From: Desulfurobacterium atlanticum
Lineage (GTDB): Bacteria > Aquificota > Aquificia > Desulfurobacteriales > Desulfurobacteriaceae
NCBI RefSeq assembly: GCF_900188395.1
Contig: NZ_FZOB01000002.1
Span: forward strand, 124,001-188,000
Length of the DNA stretch: 64,000 nucleotides
Reading direction: 5' to 3'
Of this stretch, positions 1-8,980 are shown piece after piece. Position numbers and translations under genes: made by a program. Within the stretch, counting starts at the first letter, position 1. Each line of letters opens with the position of its first letter. Below the pieces are notes generated by a model. The model was not told the origin of the DNA and ran no database searches. It worked only from the letters and a program-made list of their open reading frames with translations.

Positions 1-584
1 ATCTCTCCAGGAGCTTTACGTCTTTTGTAAAGAAGATAAAGAATTCCAGCTATTAAAAAATTTGCAACAGCAGAAACCGGTTCTGTAGGATAGAGAGGAA
101 CATTTAAAGGAGCCGCAGAATGAGGGTCTTTAAAAACTATAGCAAAACGGGAATGACATTCCTTCCCGTAGCAACATCCAGCCATGGTGCAGCCTATTCT
201 TCCAAAAGCAAGACCAACTTCTCCTGCAATAACCGCTATATCCGCCGTTTTCCATATCGGGATGTTCCACCTTTTAGCAAGAAAAAGGGCCGTAGCAAAC
301 CCGAACAGAAACCCTCCATACCAGACGAGTCCCCCTTCCCAGAAGTAAAAAATCTTCCAGAAACTCTTGAAATACTGTGGATTATAGAAAAAGAAGAAAA
401 CCCTTGCACCTATAAAACCTGAAACAATTGTCCATATCATAAGGTCTGAAAGGGCATTTTTATCTATTCCTTCCCTTTCTCCAAGCTTTATAAGGATGAA
501 ATAGGCACAGATAATTCCTATTGCAACCATAACCCCAAAAGTATAAACAGTAAAAGGACCTATTTTAAAAAGAATCGGATGCAC
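1..584 (-). CDS. lgt: Prolipoprotein diacylglyceryl transferase, partial
   Basis: Transfers diacylglycerol from phosphatidylglycerol to the lipobox cysteine of prolipoproteins in the inner membrane. The visible N-terminal ~194 residues hold several hydrophobic segments, the WEGGLVWYGG stretch and the signature FGRIGCTMAGCCYG, a common variant of the family's GRxGN motif with a conserved Arg. The gene runs off the left edge, so the C-terminus is missing. The start is GTG at 584, preceded by GGAGGG. It overlaps the murJ TAG by one base, so the two are probably co-translated. At least two lipoproteins in this window (18483 and 28076) would be its substrates. Confidence 0.9.
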   Translation of the reverse strand, partial: MHPILFKIGPFTVYTFGVMVAIGIICAYFILIKLGEREGIDKNALSDLMIWTIVSGFIGARVFFFFYNPQYFKSFWKIFYFWEGGLVWYGGFLFGFATALFLAKRWNIPIWKTADIAVIAGEVGLAFGRIGCTMAGCCYGKECHSRFAIVFKDPHSAAPLNVPLYPTEPVSAVANFLIAGILYLLYKRRKAPGE

Positions 585-2104
585 TATACCCTCCTGCCGA
601 TTAACTTAAGAAGAATTCTATCTTTTGCTGTGTAAAGAGTGGCAAAGTAAAAAAGAGCGGCGAAAACTACAGTTAAAACAATAACAGCCACTTTTAAAAC
701 AGTCATTGAAACGTGAAAATAGGCTATACTACCTAAAAAAGCAACAGGAATTACAGGAACAGAAAGAAGAAAATACCTGAAAGTATCCTTTATCCATGCG
801 CTTTTAAAAGAAACTCTCTTTTCAAGTTCTCTCACAAGGAACACAACATTTAAAAGAGACGTTAGCGAAGTGCCAAATGCAAGCCCTGCAGCTCCAAGTC
901 CAAAAACAAAACAAAAAATAATATTTGCAACAACATTGAAAACAAGTGTTATAGCTCCAACTTTCACAGGATATTTATAATCATCAAGAGAATAAAAAGC
1001 GTTAACAACTATCTTCTCAAAAGAGTAAAAGAGAAGTCCCACACCGTATCCGCAGAGAACATAGTATGTTCCGTTTAAATCTTTCCATGTAAACTCTCCA
1101 TGGTGGAAAACGACATCAATTAAAGGTTTTCCAAAAAATATAAGACCATACATTGAAGGAATTATTATCATAGAGCAAAGGATTAAACCCATAACAAGAT
1201 TTTCTTTAAAACCTTTCTCACTGTCAAAGTTTTTAGCAAGGCGGGGAAGAAGAACCTGAGAGATACCTATGGCAAAAATCCCAAGCGGTAGCTGAACAAA
1301 ACGGTTTGCATAGTAAAGATAAGAAATAGCTCCTGCATAAAGGAAAGAAGCTATAACAGTATCAGCAAGCATTGAAAGCTGACGAACTCCAAAGCCAAAA
1401 AGTCCAGGTATTATATTTCTAAGAGCTTTTTTCACCTCATCATCTATTTCAAAAATCGGCTTTGGAACAAAAGCAACTTTTTTAAGAAAAACTACCTGAA
1501 GAAGCAGTTGCAAAACTCCGCCTAAAACAACACCCAGAGCAAGAGCGTGAACAGAGATAACACTTTTGAGAGAAACAGCACAAACTATAAGAGAAATATT
1601 AAAAAGCACTGTAGAAAAAGCCGGAGCAAAAAAGTGCTCATAACCGTTAAGAATTCCTCCGAAAAAAGCAACAAGGCTAACAAGTAAAATATAGGGAAAC
1701 ATCTCCCTTGTAAGTGAAACAGCAAGAACTTTAGCATCACCTTTAAAACCGGGAGCTATGATTTTAATAATCAAAGGGGCAAAAATCTCACCAAAAAGAA
1801 CAGTAATGATGAGGGAAACTAAAAGAACAGAGAAAAACTTTCCTGCGAAAAGTCTGGCATCTTCCTCACTTCCTTTCAGTTTTCTTGCAAAAGCTGGAGT
1901 AAAAACAGAACTGAAAGCACCTTCTGCAAAAATTCTTCTTAACATGTTTGGAACTCTAAAAGCAACGAAAAATATATCTGTTAGAATACCTGCACCAAAA
2001 GTTGACGCTATAACAACATCTCTAAGCAGACCAAATATCCTGCTTGAAAAGATTGATAGTGATACAATAATGAATGATTTTCCTATACTTTTATTTTCTG
2101 GCAT
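584..2104 (-). CDS. murJ: Lipid II flippase MurJ (MviN)
   Basis: Flips the peptidoglycan precursor lipid II across the inner membrane. 506 aa, the usual length for the family. There are about 14 hydrophobic segments, and the N-terminal FGLLRDVVIASTFG and LRRIFAEGAFSSVFTP blocks are typical of MviN/MurJ. It lies head-to-head with trkA, only 34 bp between the two starts, and is followed by lgt with a one-base overlap. There is no clear Shine-Dalgarno before the ATG. A TATAAT on the minus strand (2115-2120) sits about 10 nt upstream, which suggests a very short or absent leader. Confidence 0.95.
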   Translation of the reverse strand: MPENKSIGKSFIIVSLSIFSSRIFGLLRDVVIASTFGAGILTDIFFVAFRVPNMLRRIFAEGAFSSVFTPAFARKLKGSEEDARLFAGKFFSVLLVSLIITVLFGEIFAPLIIKIIAPGFKGDAKVLAVSLTREMFPYILLVSLVAFFGGILNGYEHFFAPAFSTVLFNISLIVCAVSLKSVISVHALALGVVLGGVLQLLLQVVFLKKVAFVPKPIFEIDDEVKKALRNIIPGLFGFGVRQLSMLADTVIASFLYAGAISYLYYANRFVQLPLGIFAIGISQVLLPRLAKNFDSEKGFKENLVMGLILCSMIIIPSMYGLIFFGKPLIDVVFHHGEFTWKDLNGTYYVLCGYGVGLLFYSFEKIVVNAFYSLDDYKYPVKVGAITLVFNVVANIIFCFVFGLGAAGLAFGTSLTSLLNVVFLVRELEKRVSFKSAWIKDTFRYFLLSVPVIPVAFLGSIAYFHVSMTVLKVAVIVLTVVFAALFYFATLYTAKDRILLKLIGRRV

Positions 2105-2138
2105 AATAGGGCTAATTATATAAGATTTGAGGTGGCAG

Positions 2139-3431
2139 ATGAAAAAAGTTTGTATTATAGGAGCCGGCGTTGTAGGAAGTTCCCTTGCGAGGAAACTAAC
2201 CCATTCGGGATATGAAGTAGCTGTAATAGATTACAACAGCCCTAAAATAGAAGACCTTACCTCTACTCTTGATATTATGGGGATTGACTGTGATGCTACA
2301 GAGGTAAAATGCCTTGACAAGGTTAAAGATTTTGAACTTTTCATAGTTGTTACAGACAGTGATGAAAGGAATATTGCAATTGCCGCCATACTGAAAGCGT
2401 TCTTCAAAAAAGAGAAAATTATCATAAGAGTTAGTAAAAACGCTTTCGCCGCTCCACCTATCAAAGAGCTTTTAGGAGTTGAACCTGTAAATATTCTAAC
2501 AGAGGTTATAACAAAAATCATAGACACGATACGTTTCCCATTTGCAATGTCTGTTGTAAGGTTTGAAAAGGGAAAGCTTATTCTCCTTAGCTATAAAGTA
2601 TCTTCTGAAGATATTTTTGCAGGTAAACAGATAAAAGAACTTCAGGCGTTAAGACAGCTTATCCCTTTTACCATTGCTGCTCTTGAAAGAGACGGAGAAG
2701 TAATGGTGCCAAAAGGAGATACGATTGTTTACCCCGGAGATGTTATCTTCTTCGTCATAAAAGAGGAAGATGTAAAAATGTTTCAGGAGCACCTTCTAAG
2801 AAACGCTGAACCTGTTAAACTTCTCTTTATTCTCGGGTATTCAAAGTTCACAAATGAGCTTTTAAGAAGAATCGTTGACCTTGAGGGGCTTAAAATAAAA
2901 CTTGTAGAAAAGGATCTACAAAAATGTGAAGAGATAGCTGGAGAGTTCCCGGAAATAGATGTTCTTCACGGAGAGGTAACAGATGTTGACCTTCTTAAAT
3001 CGGAAGGTATAGACAAAGCCGGACTTGTTGTTGCAATTACAGAAGATGAAGAGGACAATGTTCTATCCTGTATTCTTGCAAAGAAATTAGGAGCCAAAAG
3101 AGCTGCCGCTTTGATAGCCCATACAGAGTATGAAAACATAATTGAATCTATCGGAATAGACACTCCCATTGTACCCAGAAAACTTCTTGCAAGCAGGGTT
3201 TATACCACTTTAAGCAGTAAAAGTCTCCTTGATGTGTTTGAATTAAGGGATAACCTTGAAATCGTGGAAATAGAGGTCCCTAAAGAGTGGGACGGCAAAA
3301 AAATAAGAGAGATTAAATGTAAAGAATGTCCTCTTGTTCTTGCGTTAAAAAGAGGTACAAGCATCCATGTTGTTGGCGGTGATGATACCGTCCAGGAAGG
3401 TGATATTCTCATCTGTATAAGGGAGAAATAG
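2139..3431 (+). CDS. trkA: Trk potassium uptake regulatory protein TrkA
   Basis: Cytoplasmic NAD(H)-binding regulatory subunit that gates the TrkH K+ channel. 430 aa with two RCK_N/RCK_C repeats. The first Rossmann motif is IIGAGVVGSSLARKL near residue 5 and the second half starts near residue 230 (LLFILGYSKF). RCK_C-like domains lie around residues 140-220 and at the C-terminus. I chose ATG 2139 over an upstream TTG at 2127 because GAGGTGG (2129-2135) is placed correctly for it. trkH follows after 2 nt. RCK_C domains of Ktr/Trk proteins bind c-di-AMP in Firmicutes, and this genome has a cdaA gene (37578-38402), so second-messenger control is possible but unproven. Confidence 0.95.
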   Translation: MKKVCIIGAGVVGSSLARKLTHSGYEVAVIDYNSPKIEDLTSTLDIMGIDCDATEVKCLDKVKDFELFIVVTDSDERNIAIAAILKAFFKKEKIIIRVSKNAFAAPPIKELLGVEPVNILTEVITKIIDTIRFPFAMSVVRFEKGKLILLSYKVSSEDIFAGKQIKELQALRQLIPFTIAALERDGEVMVPKGDTIVYPGDVIFFVIKEEDVKMFQEHLLRNAEPVKLLFILGYSKFTNELLRRIVDLEGLKIKLVEKDLQKCEEIAGEFPEIDVLHGEVTDVDLLKSEGIDKAGLVVAITEDEEDNVLSCILAKKLGAKRAAALIAHTEYENIIESIGIDTPIVPRKLLASRVYTTLSSKSLLDVFELRDNLEIVEIEVPKEWDGKKIREIKCKECPLVLALKRGTSIHVVGGDDTVQEGDILICIREK

Positions 3432-3433
3432 AT

Positions 3434-4891
3434 ATGAAGGTGAGAAGCATAGATATAGTTCTCGTTTTTAAAGTGGTTGTCTCTATTCTCTTTTTCATGT
3501 CCATCTCTCTTTTAATCCCCGCCACTTACTCCTTTTTCACAAAAGATGGGCAGGTGATGGACTTTATATATCCATTTCTCCTTGTAGCATCTCTCTACCT
3601 TATAGCGTATCAAATAGAGGTTAAAGATGACCTTACTTTAAAAGAAGCTATTTTATCTATATGCCTTATATGGCTTATATTCCCTGCAATTTCAGCGTTC
3701 GCATACTGGATTAACGGCGCAATTCCGGATTTTATAGAAGCTTACTTTGAATCAGTTTCTGGATTTACAACAACAGGAGCTTCAATTCTTACAAACGTTG
3801 AAGGGCTACCTAAAAGTCTGCTCTTATGGCGTTCAACCACAAACTGGGTCGGGGGTCTTGGATTTGTTGTCTTTGCCATCGCCCTTCTTCCTGCTCTTGG
3901 AACAGGCGGAATGCAGATGATGAAGTTTGAAGCATCAAAAGCGGTGGAAGAGAAATTTAAACCGAAGGTCAAAGAGGTCGCCAGGATAATCTTTATTATA
4001 TACAACGGCCTTATTTTAGCTGAAATTCTGCTTCTTGTTGTAGGCGGAATGCCCCTTTTTGATGCTGTCAATCATGCATTCTGCACAATTGCCACAGGTG
4101 GGTTCTCTGTGAAAAACAACAGTATAGGTTCGTATAACAACGTTTTTATAGAGATGGTAGTGGCACTTTTCATGATTTTCGGTTCTGTTAACTTTCTCAA
4201 CTGGTACCACATGTATAAAAGCAGAAACTGGAAAGTGTTTTTTAAGTCCGAAGAAAACAGGCTTTACTTTATAATTCTTGGAATTGCAATATTCCTTTGC
4301 ACATTTATATTAACTGTTGATGGAGTTTACAATCCATTTCAAGCTTTAAGATACAGTATCTTTCAAGTTATAAACTCTGCATCAACTACAGGATTTTCTT
4401 CAACAGATTATACTTACTGGCCTTCTTTTGTCCTTGCAATACTCATAATCCTTGAGTTTCTTGGTGGTGTATCAGGTTCTACCGCCGGTGGTTTGAAGCA
4501 GTTCCGCCTTGTGGCTCTTGGAAAATCTATCTACGGAGAGATGAAGAAAACCGCACATCCAAAACTTGTTTACAGGATAAAGCTTGAAGGGAAAACCCTT
4601 GATTTTTCAGCATTAAACGCAATATGGGCTTTTGGTGCCGCATACACCTTTATAGTTGTAATAGTTGGAATCCTTTTATGTCTCACCGGCACAGACCTTG
4701 TAACTGCATTTTCATCTTCCATAGCATGTGCAAGCTGTTCAGGACCGGGACTTCTTAAAACAGGACCGGCTGGAAATTACCATTTCTTCGCAGACTGGCA
4801 GAAATTCTTACTTTCAATAGAGATGCTGCTTGGAAGACTTGAGATTTTTGCCCTTTTTGCCATATTTATGCCATCTTTCTGGAGAGATTGA
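3434..4891 (+). CDS. trkH: Trk potassium uptake membrane protein TrkH
   Basis: K+-translocating membrane subunit partnered with TrkA. 485 aa and strongly hydrophobic throughout. The four pore-loop selectivity motifs of the SKT superfamily can be seen: SGFTTTGAS near residue 110, TIATGGFS near 215, SASTTGFSS near 310 and SCSGPGLL near 430. It starts two bases after the trkA stop, so the pair is a transcriptional unit. It ends in TGA at 4889-4891. Confidence 0.95.
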   Translation: MKVRSIDIVLVFKVVVSILFFMSISLLIPATYSFFTKDGQVMDFIYPFLLVASLYLIAYQIEVKDDLTLKEAILSICLIWLIFPAISAFAYWINGAIPDFIEAYFESVSGFTTTGASILTNVEGLPKSLLLWRSTTNWVGGLGFVVFAIALLPALGTGGMQMMKFEASKAVEEKFKPKVKEVARIIFIIYNGLILAEILLLVVGGMPLFDAVNHAFCTIATGGFSVKNNSIGSYNNVFIEMVVALFMIFGSVNFLNWYHMYKSRNWKVFFKSEENRLYFIILGIAIFLCTFILTVDGVYNPFQALRYSIFQVINSASTTGFSSTDYTYWPSFVLAILIILEFLGGVSGSTAGGLKQFRLVALGKSIYGEMKKTAHPKLVYRIKLEGKTLDFSALNAIWAFGAAYTFIVVIVGILLCLTGTDLVTAFSSSIACASCSGPGLLKTGPAGNYHFFADWQKFLLSIEMLLGRLEIFALFAIFMPSFWRD

Positions 4892-4904
4892 TAATTATTT
4901 TCAA

Positions 4905-4965
4905 TTGACATTTTAAAAATTACAGCTTACTTTTTCAGTAAAAAGCTGTGAAGGAGGCAGAAGCT
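4905..4965 (+). promoter_or_regulatory. Possible promoter and leader hairpin before the small membrane protein/hslV unit
   Basis: A perfect TTGACA lies at 4905-4910. A weak -10 (TACTTT, 4928-4933) follows with 17 bp spacing. An inverted repeat ACAGCTT/AAGCTGT overlaps the -10 region and lies just before the AAGGAGG ribosome site of the 4966 gene. It could be a promoter with a structured leader or simply a spacer hairpin. Confidence 0.35.
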
Positions 4966-5220
4966 ATGTGGGAAAAATTACTGATAGTAATAGTCATAAC
5001 ACTCATAATTAATATACCCTTCGGATGGTTGAGGCACAAAACGGAAAAATTCTCAAAAAAATGGTTCCTCTATATCCATCTACCGATACCGTTTATAGTT
5101 CTATGCAGGATTTTAATGGGAATAAGCATTAAGTTTGCACCTGCTTTGATTGCAACAGCTGTCGCAGGACAGTTTACAGGAAGTTCTATAAGAAGAAAAA
5201 TGGAAGGAGAAACTGTATGA
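4966..5220 (+). CDS. Small two-segment membrane protein of unknown function
   Basis: 84 aa. Two hydrophobic stretches (residues ~3-22 and ~35-70) are separated by a basic loop ([11 protein letters not shown]), and the C-terminus is charged. I do not recognise the family. The ATG at 4966 is preceded by AAGGAGG; an in-frame GTG at 4948 lies upstream of that site and is unlikely. The stop overlaps the hslV start (ATGA, 4 nt), so the two are translationally coupled. Confidence 0.75.
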   Translation: MWEKLLIVIVITLIINIPFGWLRHKTEKFSKKWFLYIHLPIPFIVLCRILMGISIKFAPALIATAVAGQFTGSSIRRKMEGETV

Positions 5221-5756
5221 ATCAAACTTTTCATGCAACAACAATATGTGCCGTACTTAAAGATGGTAAAGTTGCCATGGCAGGTGATGGTCAGGTAACT
5301 CTCGGAAACACCATATTTAAGAATGGAGCAAGGAAAGTAAGAAAAATATACAACGGGAGTGTCCTTGTTGGATTTGCCGGTTCTGTTGCCGATGCATTCT
5401 CTCTTCTTGAAAGGTTTGAGTCAAAACTGCAATCTTTTGGTGGAAATCTCTTAAAATCAGCTGTGGAACTTGCAAAAGACTGGAGAACTGACAGGGTTTT
5501 AAGAAGACTTGAAGCGATGCTACTTGTTGCAGATAAAACAAAAATACTCCTTATTTCAGGAAACGGAGATGTTATAGAACCGGATATTCCTGTAATGGCA
5601 ATAGGTTCGGGAGGTGCATTTGCACAGGCTGCTGCAACTGCACTTTACAAAAACACCAGCCTATCTGCAAGAGAAATTGTTGAAGAAGCTTTGAAAATAG
5701 CAGGAGGAATTTGTATTTACACAAATACAAATATCGTCGTAGAAGAGTTGATTTAA
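5217..5756 (+). CDS. hslV: ATP-dependent protease peptidase subunit HslV
   Basis: Proteolytic ring of the HslUV (ClpQY) protease, a bacterial proteasome relative. 179 aa. After a short propeptide (MNQTFHA) comes TTICAV, whose first Thr would be the N-terminal nucleophile after processing. The conserved [11 protein letters not shown] and [10 protein letters not shown] motifs follow. No hslU lies in this window, so the ATPase partner must be encoded elsewhere. Translation is probably coupled to the upstream small membrane protein. Confidence 0.95.
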   Translation: MNQTFHATTICAVLKDGKVAMAGDGQVTLGNTIFKNGARKVRKIYNGSVLVGFAGSVADAFSLLERFESKLQSFGGNLLKSAVELAKDWRTDRVLRRLEAMLLVADKTKILLISGNGDVIEPDIPVMAIGSGGAFAQAAATALYKNTSLSAREIVEEALKIAGGICIYTNTNIVVEELI

Positions 5757-5768
5757 ATGGAGCTTAAA

Positions 5769-6434
5769 ATGATAGACCTTCACACCCATACAGTTTTCAG
5801 CGACGGAGAACTTATACCAAGTGAACTGGTAAGAAGGGCAGAATCTTTAGGATATAAAGCTATCGGCATTACAGACCACGCGGATTTTTCAAACTATCAG
5901 TTTATCATTGAAAACCTTTTAAAAACAGCAGACCTCCTCACAAGAAACACAAACGTTATAGTTATTCCCGGAGTTGAAATAACCCATGTTCCACCAAGAA
6001 AAATTCCCTATCTGATAGAAAGATGTAGGGAAGAGGGAGCAAGACTCATAGTTGTTCACGGAGAAACGGTTGTAGAACCAGTAGCGAAAGGAACAAACAT
6101 TGCAGCAATTGAAGGTGGAGTTGACATCCTTGCCCATCCTGGACTTATAGAACCTGAAACTCTTGAAAAAGCTGCAAAAGCAGGCATCTTTATTGAGATT
6201 ACAGCAAGAAAAGGGCATAATATAACCAACGGCTATGTTGTAAGAGAGGGTAGAAAAGCCGGTGTTAAATTTGTTATAAACACAGATGCCCACTCTCCAG
6301 GTGACCTTTTACCTGTTGAATTTGCAAAAGTTGTGGGAATAGGAGCAGGATTAACGGAAGAGGAAGTGGGAGAAGCTTTTAAAAACTCTCTTGAAATAGT
6401 GAGGAGGAGTCTGGGTGAAAAAGCCGCCTTATAA
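5769..6434 (+). CDS. PHP-domain metal-dependent phosphoesterase
   Basis: About 221 aa, a single PHP domain of the histidinol-phosphatase / polymerase-associated type. Metal-ligand motifs in order are DLHTHTVFSDG, ITDHADF, VVHGET, ILAHPG and NTDAHS. The substrate cannot be told from sequence; stand-alone PHP proteins act on phosphoesters or nucleotides. An in-frame ATG lies at 5757, directly after the hslV stop, but GGAG (5759-5762) is spaced correctly for the ATG at 5769, so I prefer that start. It overlaps the next gene by 20 nt. Confidence 0.85.
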   Translation: MIDLHTHTVFSDGELIPSELVRRAESLGYKAIGITDHADFSNYQFIIENLLKTADLLTRNTNVIVIPGVEITHVPPRKIPYLIERCREEGARLIVVHGETVVEPVAKGTNIAAIEGGVDILAHPGLIEPETLEKAAKAGIFIEITARKGHNITNGYVVREGRKAGVKFVINTDAHSPGDLLPVEFAKVVGIGAGLTEEEVGEAFKNSLEIVRRSLGEKAAL

Positions 6435-7095
6435 AGCGTATAGAAAAAAGGAAAAAAAGAAAGAGGAGCCGCCGGTACACATTCCAGAAGCGATAGATAC
6501 TCCTGAAGCGGAGATGATGGTTAGCGATTTCTACAAAATTATCGGTTTTTTAGAAAAGCATCTGCAAAAAATAGTTGTTGGTATTCTTTTAATAGCCACC
6601 ATAGGCGGAGGAATCTTTGGCTATAAGCTATACAAAGAAAACCTTGAAATTAAAGCCGCCACGATTTTTGACAGGGGAATGTTTGCTATAGAAAACGGAA
6701 AAGAAAAAGAAGCTGAAAAATACTTTAAAGAAGTAGCTGAAAAATATCCAGATACACCTTCTGGAAAAGCGGGAACTTTCCTTTACGGAAAACTGACAAA
6801 AAATCTTTTTTTCCTTGAAAAAGCCGGAAAAAGTGAAAGCTTTACAATAAGCCCTGCGGGGAAACTTGATACGGGAGTGGTTCTTTTTGAAGAAAATAAA
6901 ACAGATGCAGCCATAGGAAAATTCACCTCTTTATCAAGAGACAAAGACTGGACTCATCCTGCAGGCCTTTACTACACGGCAATTGTCTACCTGACAGACA
7001 AAAAGATTGGAAAAGCAAAAGAGATATACGAAATATTGAAAGGAGATTACCAGAACAGCTTCTACACCGCCATGCTCGGAGAGCTGCTTAAATGA
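6415..7095 (+). CDS. Membrane-anchored TPR-like protein (YfgM-like)
   Basis: 226 aa. A basic, charged cytoplasmic N-terminus (residues 1-50) is followed by one transmembrane segment (~50-72) and then a helical region with TPR character (AEKYFKEVAEKYPDTPSGKA). This architecture matches YfgM/DUF2133-type ancillary proteins, which associate with the Sec translocon or with envelope chaperones. The role here is inferred. It starts at GTG 6415, after GGAGGAG, and overlaps the PHP gene by 20 nt and upp by 4 nt. Confidence 0.65.
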   Translation: MKKPPYKAYRKKEKKKEEPPVHIPEAIDTPEAEMMVSDFYKIIGFLEKHLQKIVVGILLIATIGGGIFGYKLYKENLEIKAATIFDRGMFAIENGKEKEAEKYFKEVAEKYPDTPSGKAGTFLYGKLTKNLFFLEKAGKSESFTISPAGKLDTGVVLFEENKTDAAIGKFTSLSRDKDWTHPAGLYYTAIVYLTDKKIGKAKEIYEILKGDYQNSFYTAMLGELLK

Positions 7096-7748
7096 TAGTT
7101 TATGAAATAAAAAACAATTTTTGCCAGTTGCTCCTTGCAAAGCTAAGGGATAAGAAAAGATGTGTAGAGGAATTCAGGAAAGCATCTTTTAAGCTATCTC
7201 AAGTTTTAATATCAGAAGCCCTTTCATTACTTCCGTATGAAAAGAAAAAAATAGATACACCAGTAGAAAACAAAGTTGAAACTTTAACTTTTAATAGAGA
7301 TATTGTGTTTCTTCCTATCTTAAGAGCAGGACTTTCAATGCTTCCCGCCGCAATAGATATGTATGAGAAGGGAAGAGTCGGTTTCATAGGAATAAAACGA
7401 AATGAGGAAACTTTAAAACCTGAACTTTACTATTTGAAAATCCCGGTTGTAAAAGATGGTTTTTATATTATTCTTGACCCGATGCTTGCAACAGGTGGAA
7501 CAGCAACACTTACAGTTAAAAAACTTATAGATACGGGCATAAAACCTGAAAATGTGATTTTTGTTTCCCTGATTTCAGCACCTGAAGGAATTGAAAAACT
7601 GTCCCACTTTAAAAAGATAAAAATAGTTACAGCATCTATTGACAGAGAACTTAACAGTAAAGGCTACATACTTCCAGGACTCGGAGATGCAGGAGATAGA
7701 TTCTGTTTTACAGAAGATGTGGAGGTAATTGAAAGCTATGGAGATTAG
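7092..7748 (+). CDS. upp: Uracil phosphoribosyltransferase
   Basis: Converts uracil plus PRPP to UMP in pyrimidine salvage. 218 aa. The PRPP-binding loop IILDPMLATGGTA and the uracil-binding GYILPGLGDAGDR motif are both present, as is the N-terminal LPILRAGLSML block. The start ATG overlaps the stop of the TPR-like gene (ATGA). The 3' end overlaps hisS by 11 nt, placing it within one operon. Confidence 0.95.
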   Translation: MIVYEIKNNFCQLLLAKLRDKKRCVEEFRKASFKLSQVLISEALSLLPYEKKKIDTPVENKVETLTFNRDIVFLPILRAGLSMLPAAIDMYEKGRVGFIGIKRNEETLKPELYYLKIPVVKDGFYIILDPMLATGGTATLTVKKLIDTGIKPENVIFVSLISAPEGIEKLSHFKKIKIVTASIDRELNSKGYILPGLGDAGDRFCFTEDVEVIESYGD

Positions 7749-8970
7749 AACTATCAGGGGTGTTGAAGACATAATACCTCCAGAGAGTGAAAAATTTGAA
7801 AAGATAGTTGAAACATTCAAGAGTGTTGTTAGACTTTACGGGTTTAAAAAAGTGATACTGCCAACTTTTGAAGATGTAACACTTTTTACCAGAAGTGTCG
7901 GTGAAACAACAGATATTGTTCAAAAAGAGATGTATATTTTTGAAGATAGAGGCGGACGAAAAATAGCTTTAAGGCCCGAAGGAACAGCTTCTGCTGTAAG
8001 AGCCTATATACAACACGGAGTTCACGCTAAAGAACCTTTTACAAAGTGGTTTTACATAGGTCCTATGTTCAGATATGAAAGGCCTCAGGCAGGCAGAAAC
8101 AGGCAGTTTTATCAGGCCGGATGCGAAATTTTCGGCATAGCTAACCCCGGAATAGACGCCGAACTTATAAAAATGGCAGAAACAATCCTTAAAAAACTAA
8201 ACATCAAATACACACTTGAGATAAACAGTATCGGCTGTGAAAAGTGCCGTCCCGATTACAAAAAGAAACTGATTGAATATCTATCATCAAAAAGAGAATC
8301 CCTCTGTGAAGACTGTAAAAACAGACTTGAAAGAAACCCTTTAAGGGTTCTTGACTGTAAAAACGAAAATTGCAAAAAAGTTGCTGAAAACGCTCCTTTT
8401 ATCACCGATTATTTATGTAATGAGTGTAAAACTCATTTTGAAAAAGTAAGGGAAATTTTAGAATCCTTAAATGTAAACTTCTCCGTCAATCCTTTTATGG
8501 TTCGCGGGCTTGATTATTACACAAAAACGGTGTTTGAATTTAAGTCAAAGGAGCTTGGCGCCCAAAGCACTGTTTTAGCAGGTGGGAGATACGACAATCT
8601 TATAAAGGAACTTGGCGGACCTAAAACACCAGCTCTTGGATTTGCAATGGGAATAGAAAGAGTAATGCTTTTGTTGAAAAACAATGAGAAAAATAGAAGC
8701 GGGGTTTTCATAGCCACATTCGGTGAGAAAGCTTATACTGAAGGACTTAAGATAGCCGAAATCTTAAGAGAAAAAGGAATATACACAGAGATAGACCACA
8801 GACAGGGAAGCTTTAAATCCCAGTTTAAAACAGCTAACAGATTAAACATGAGATATGTAATTATTATAGGTGATGAAGAAGTTGAAAACGGATTTTACTC
8901 ATTTAAATGCCTTGAAACCGGAAAGCAGGAAAAAATTGAATCTCTCGCAGAACTTATAGCCAGAATATAG
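7738..8970 (+). CDS. hisS: Histidyl-tRNA synthetase
   Basis: Class II aminoacyl-tRNA synthetase that charges tRNA-His. 410 aa. N-terminal RGVEDIIPPES, motif 2 region (MFRYERPQAGRNRQFYQ), histidine-A motif GLDYYTKTVFE and motif 3 (GFAMGIERV) are present, followed by a C-terminal anticodon-binding domain. A four-cysteine cluster (CEKC...CEDC...CKNEN) in the insertion region may bind zinc. I chose ATG 7738 because GGAGGT (7721-7726) is too close to the upstream TTG at 7729. It overlaps upp by 11 nt. Confidence 0.96.
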   Translation: MEIRTIRGVEDIIPPESEKFEKIVETFKSVVRLYGFKKVILPTFEDVTLFTRSVGETTDIVQKEMYIFEDRGGRKIALRPEGTASAVRAYIQHGVHAKEPFTKWFYIGPMFRYERPQAGRNRQFYQAGCEIFGIANPGIDAELIKMAETILKKLNIKYTLEINSIGCEKCRPDYKKKLIEYLSSKRESLCEDCKNRLERNPLRVLDCKNENCKKVAENAPFITDYLCNECKTHFEKVREILESLNVNFSVNPFMVRGLDYYTKTVFEFKSKELGAQSTVLAGGRYDNLIKELGGPKTPALGFAMGIERVMLLLKNNEKNRSGVFIATFGEKAYTEGLKIAEILREKGIYTEIDHRQGSFKSQFKTANRLNMRYVIIIGDEEVENGFYSFKCLETGKQEKIESLAELIARI

Positions 8971-8980
8971 CGGAGTCAAA

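Noticed and set aside
120-422. 100-aa plus-strand frame
   Set aside because: It lies wholly antisense to lgt, which has clear motifs and a ribosome site.
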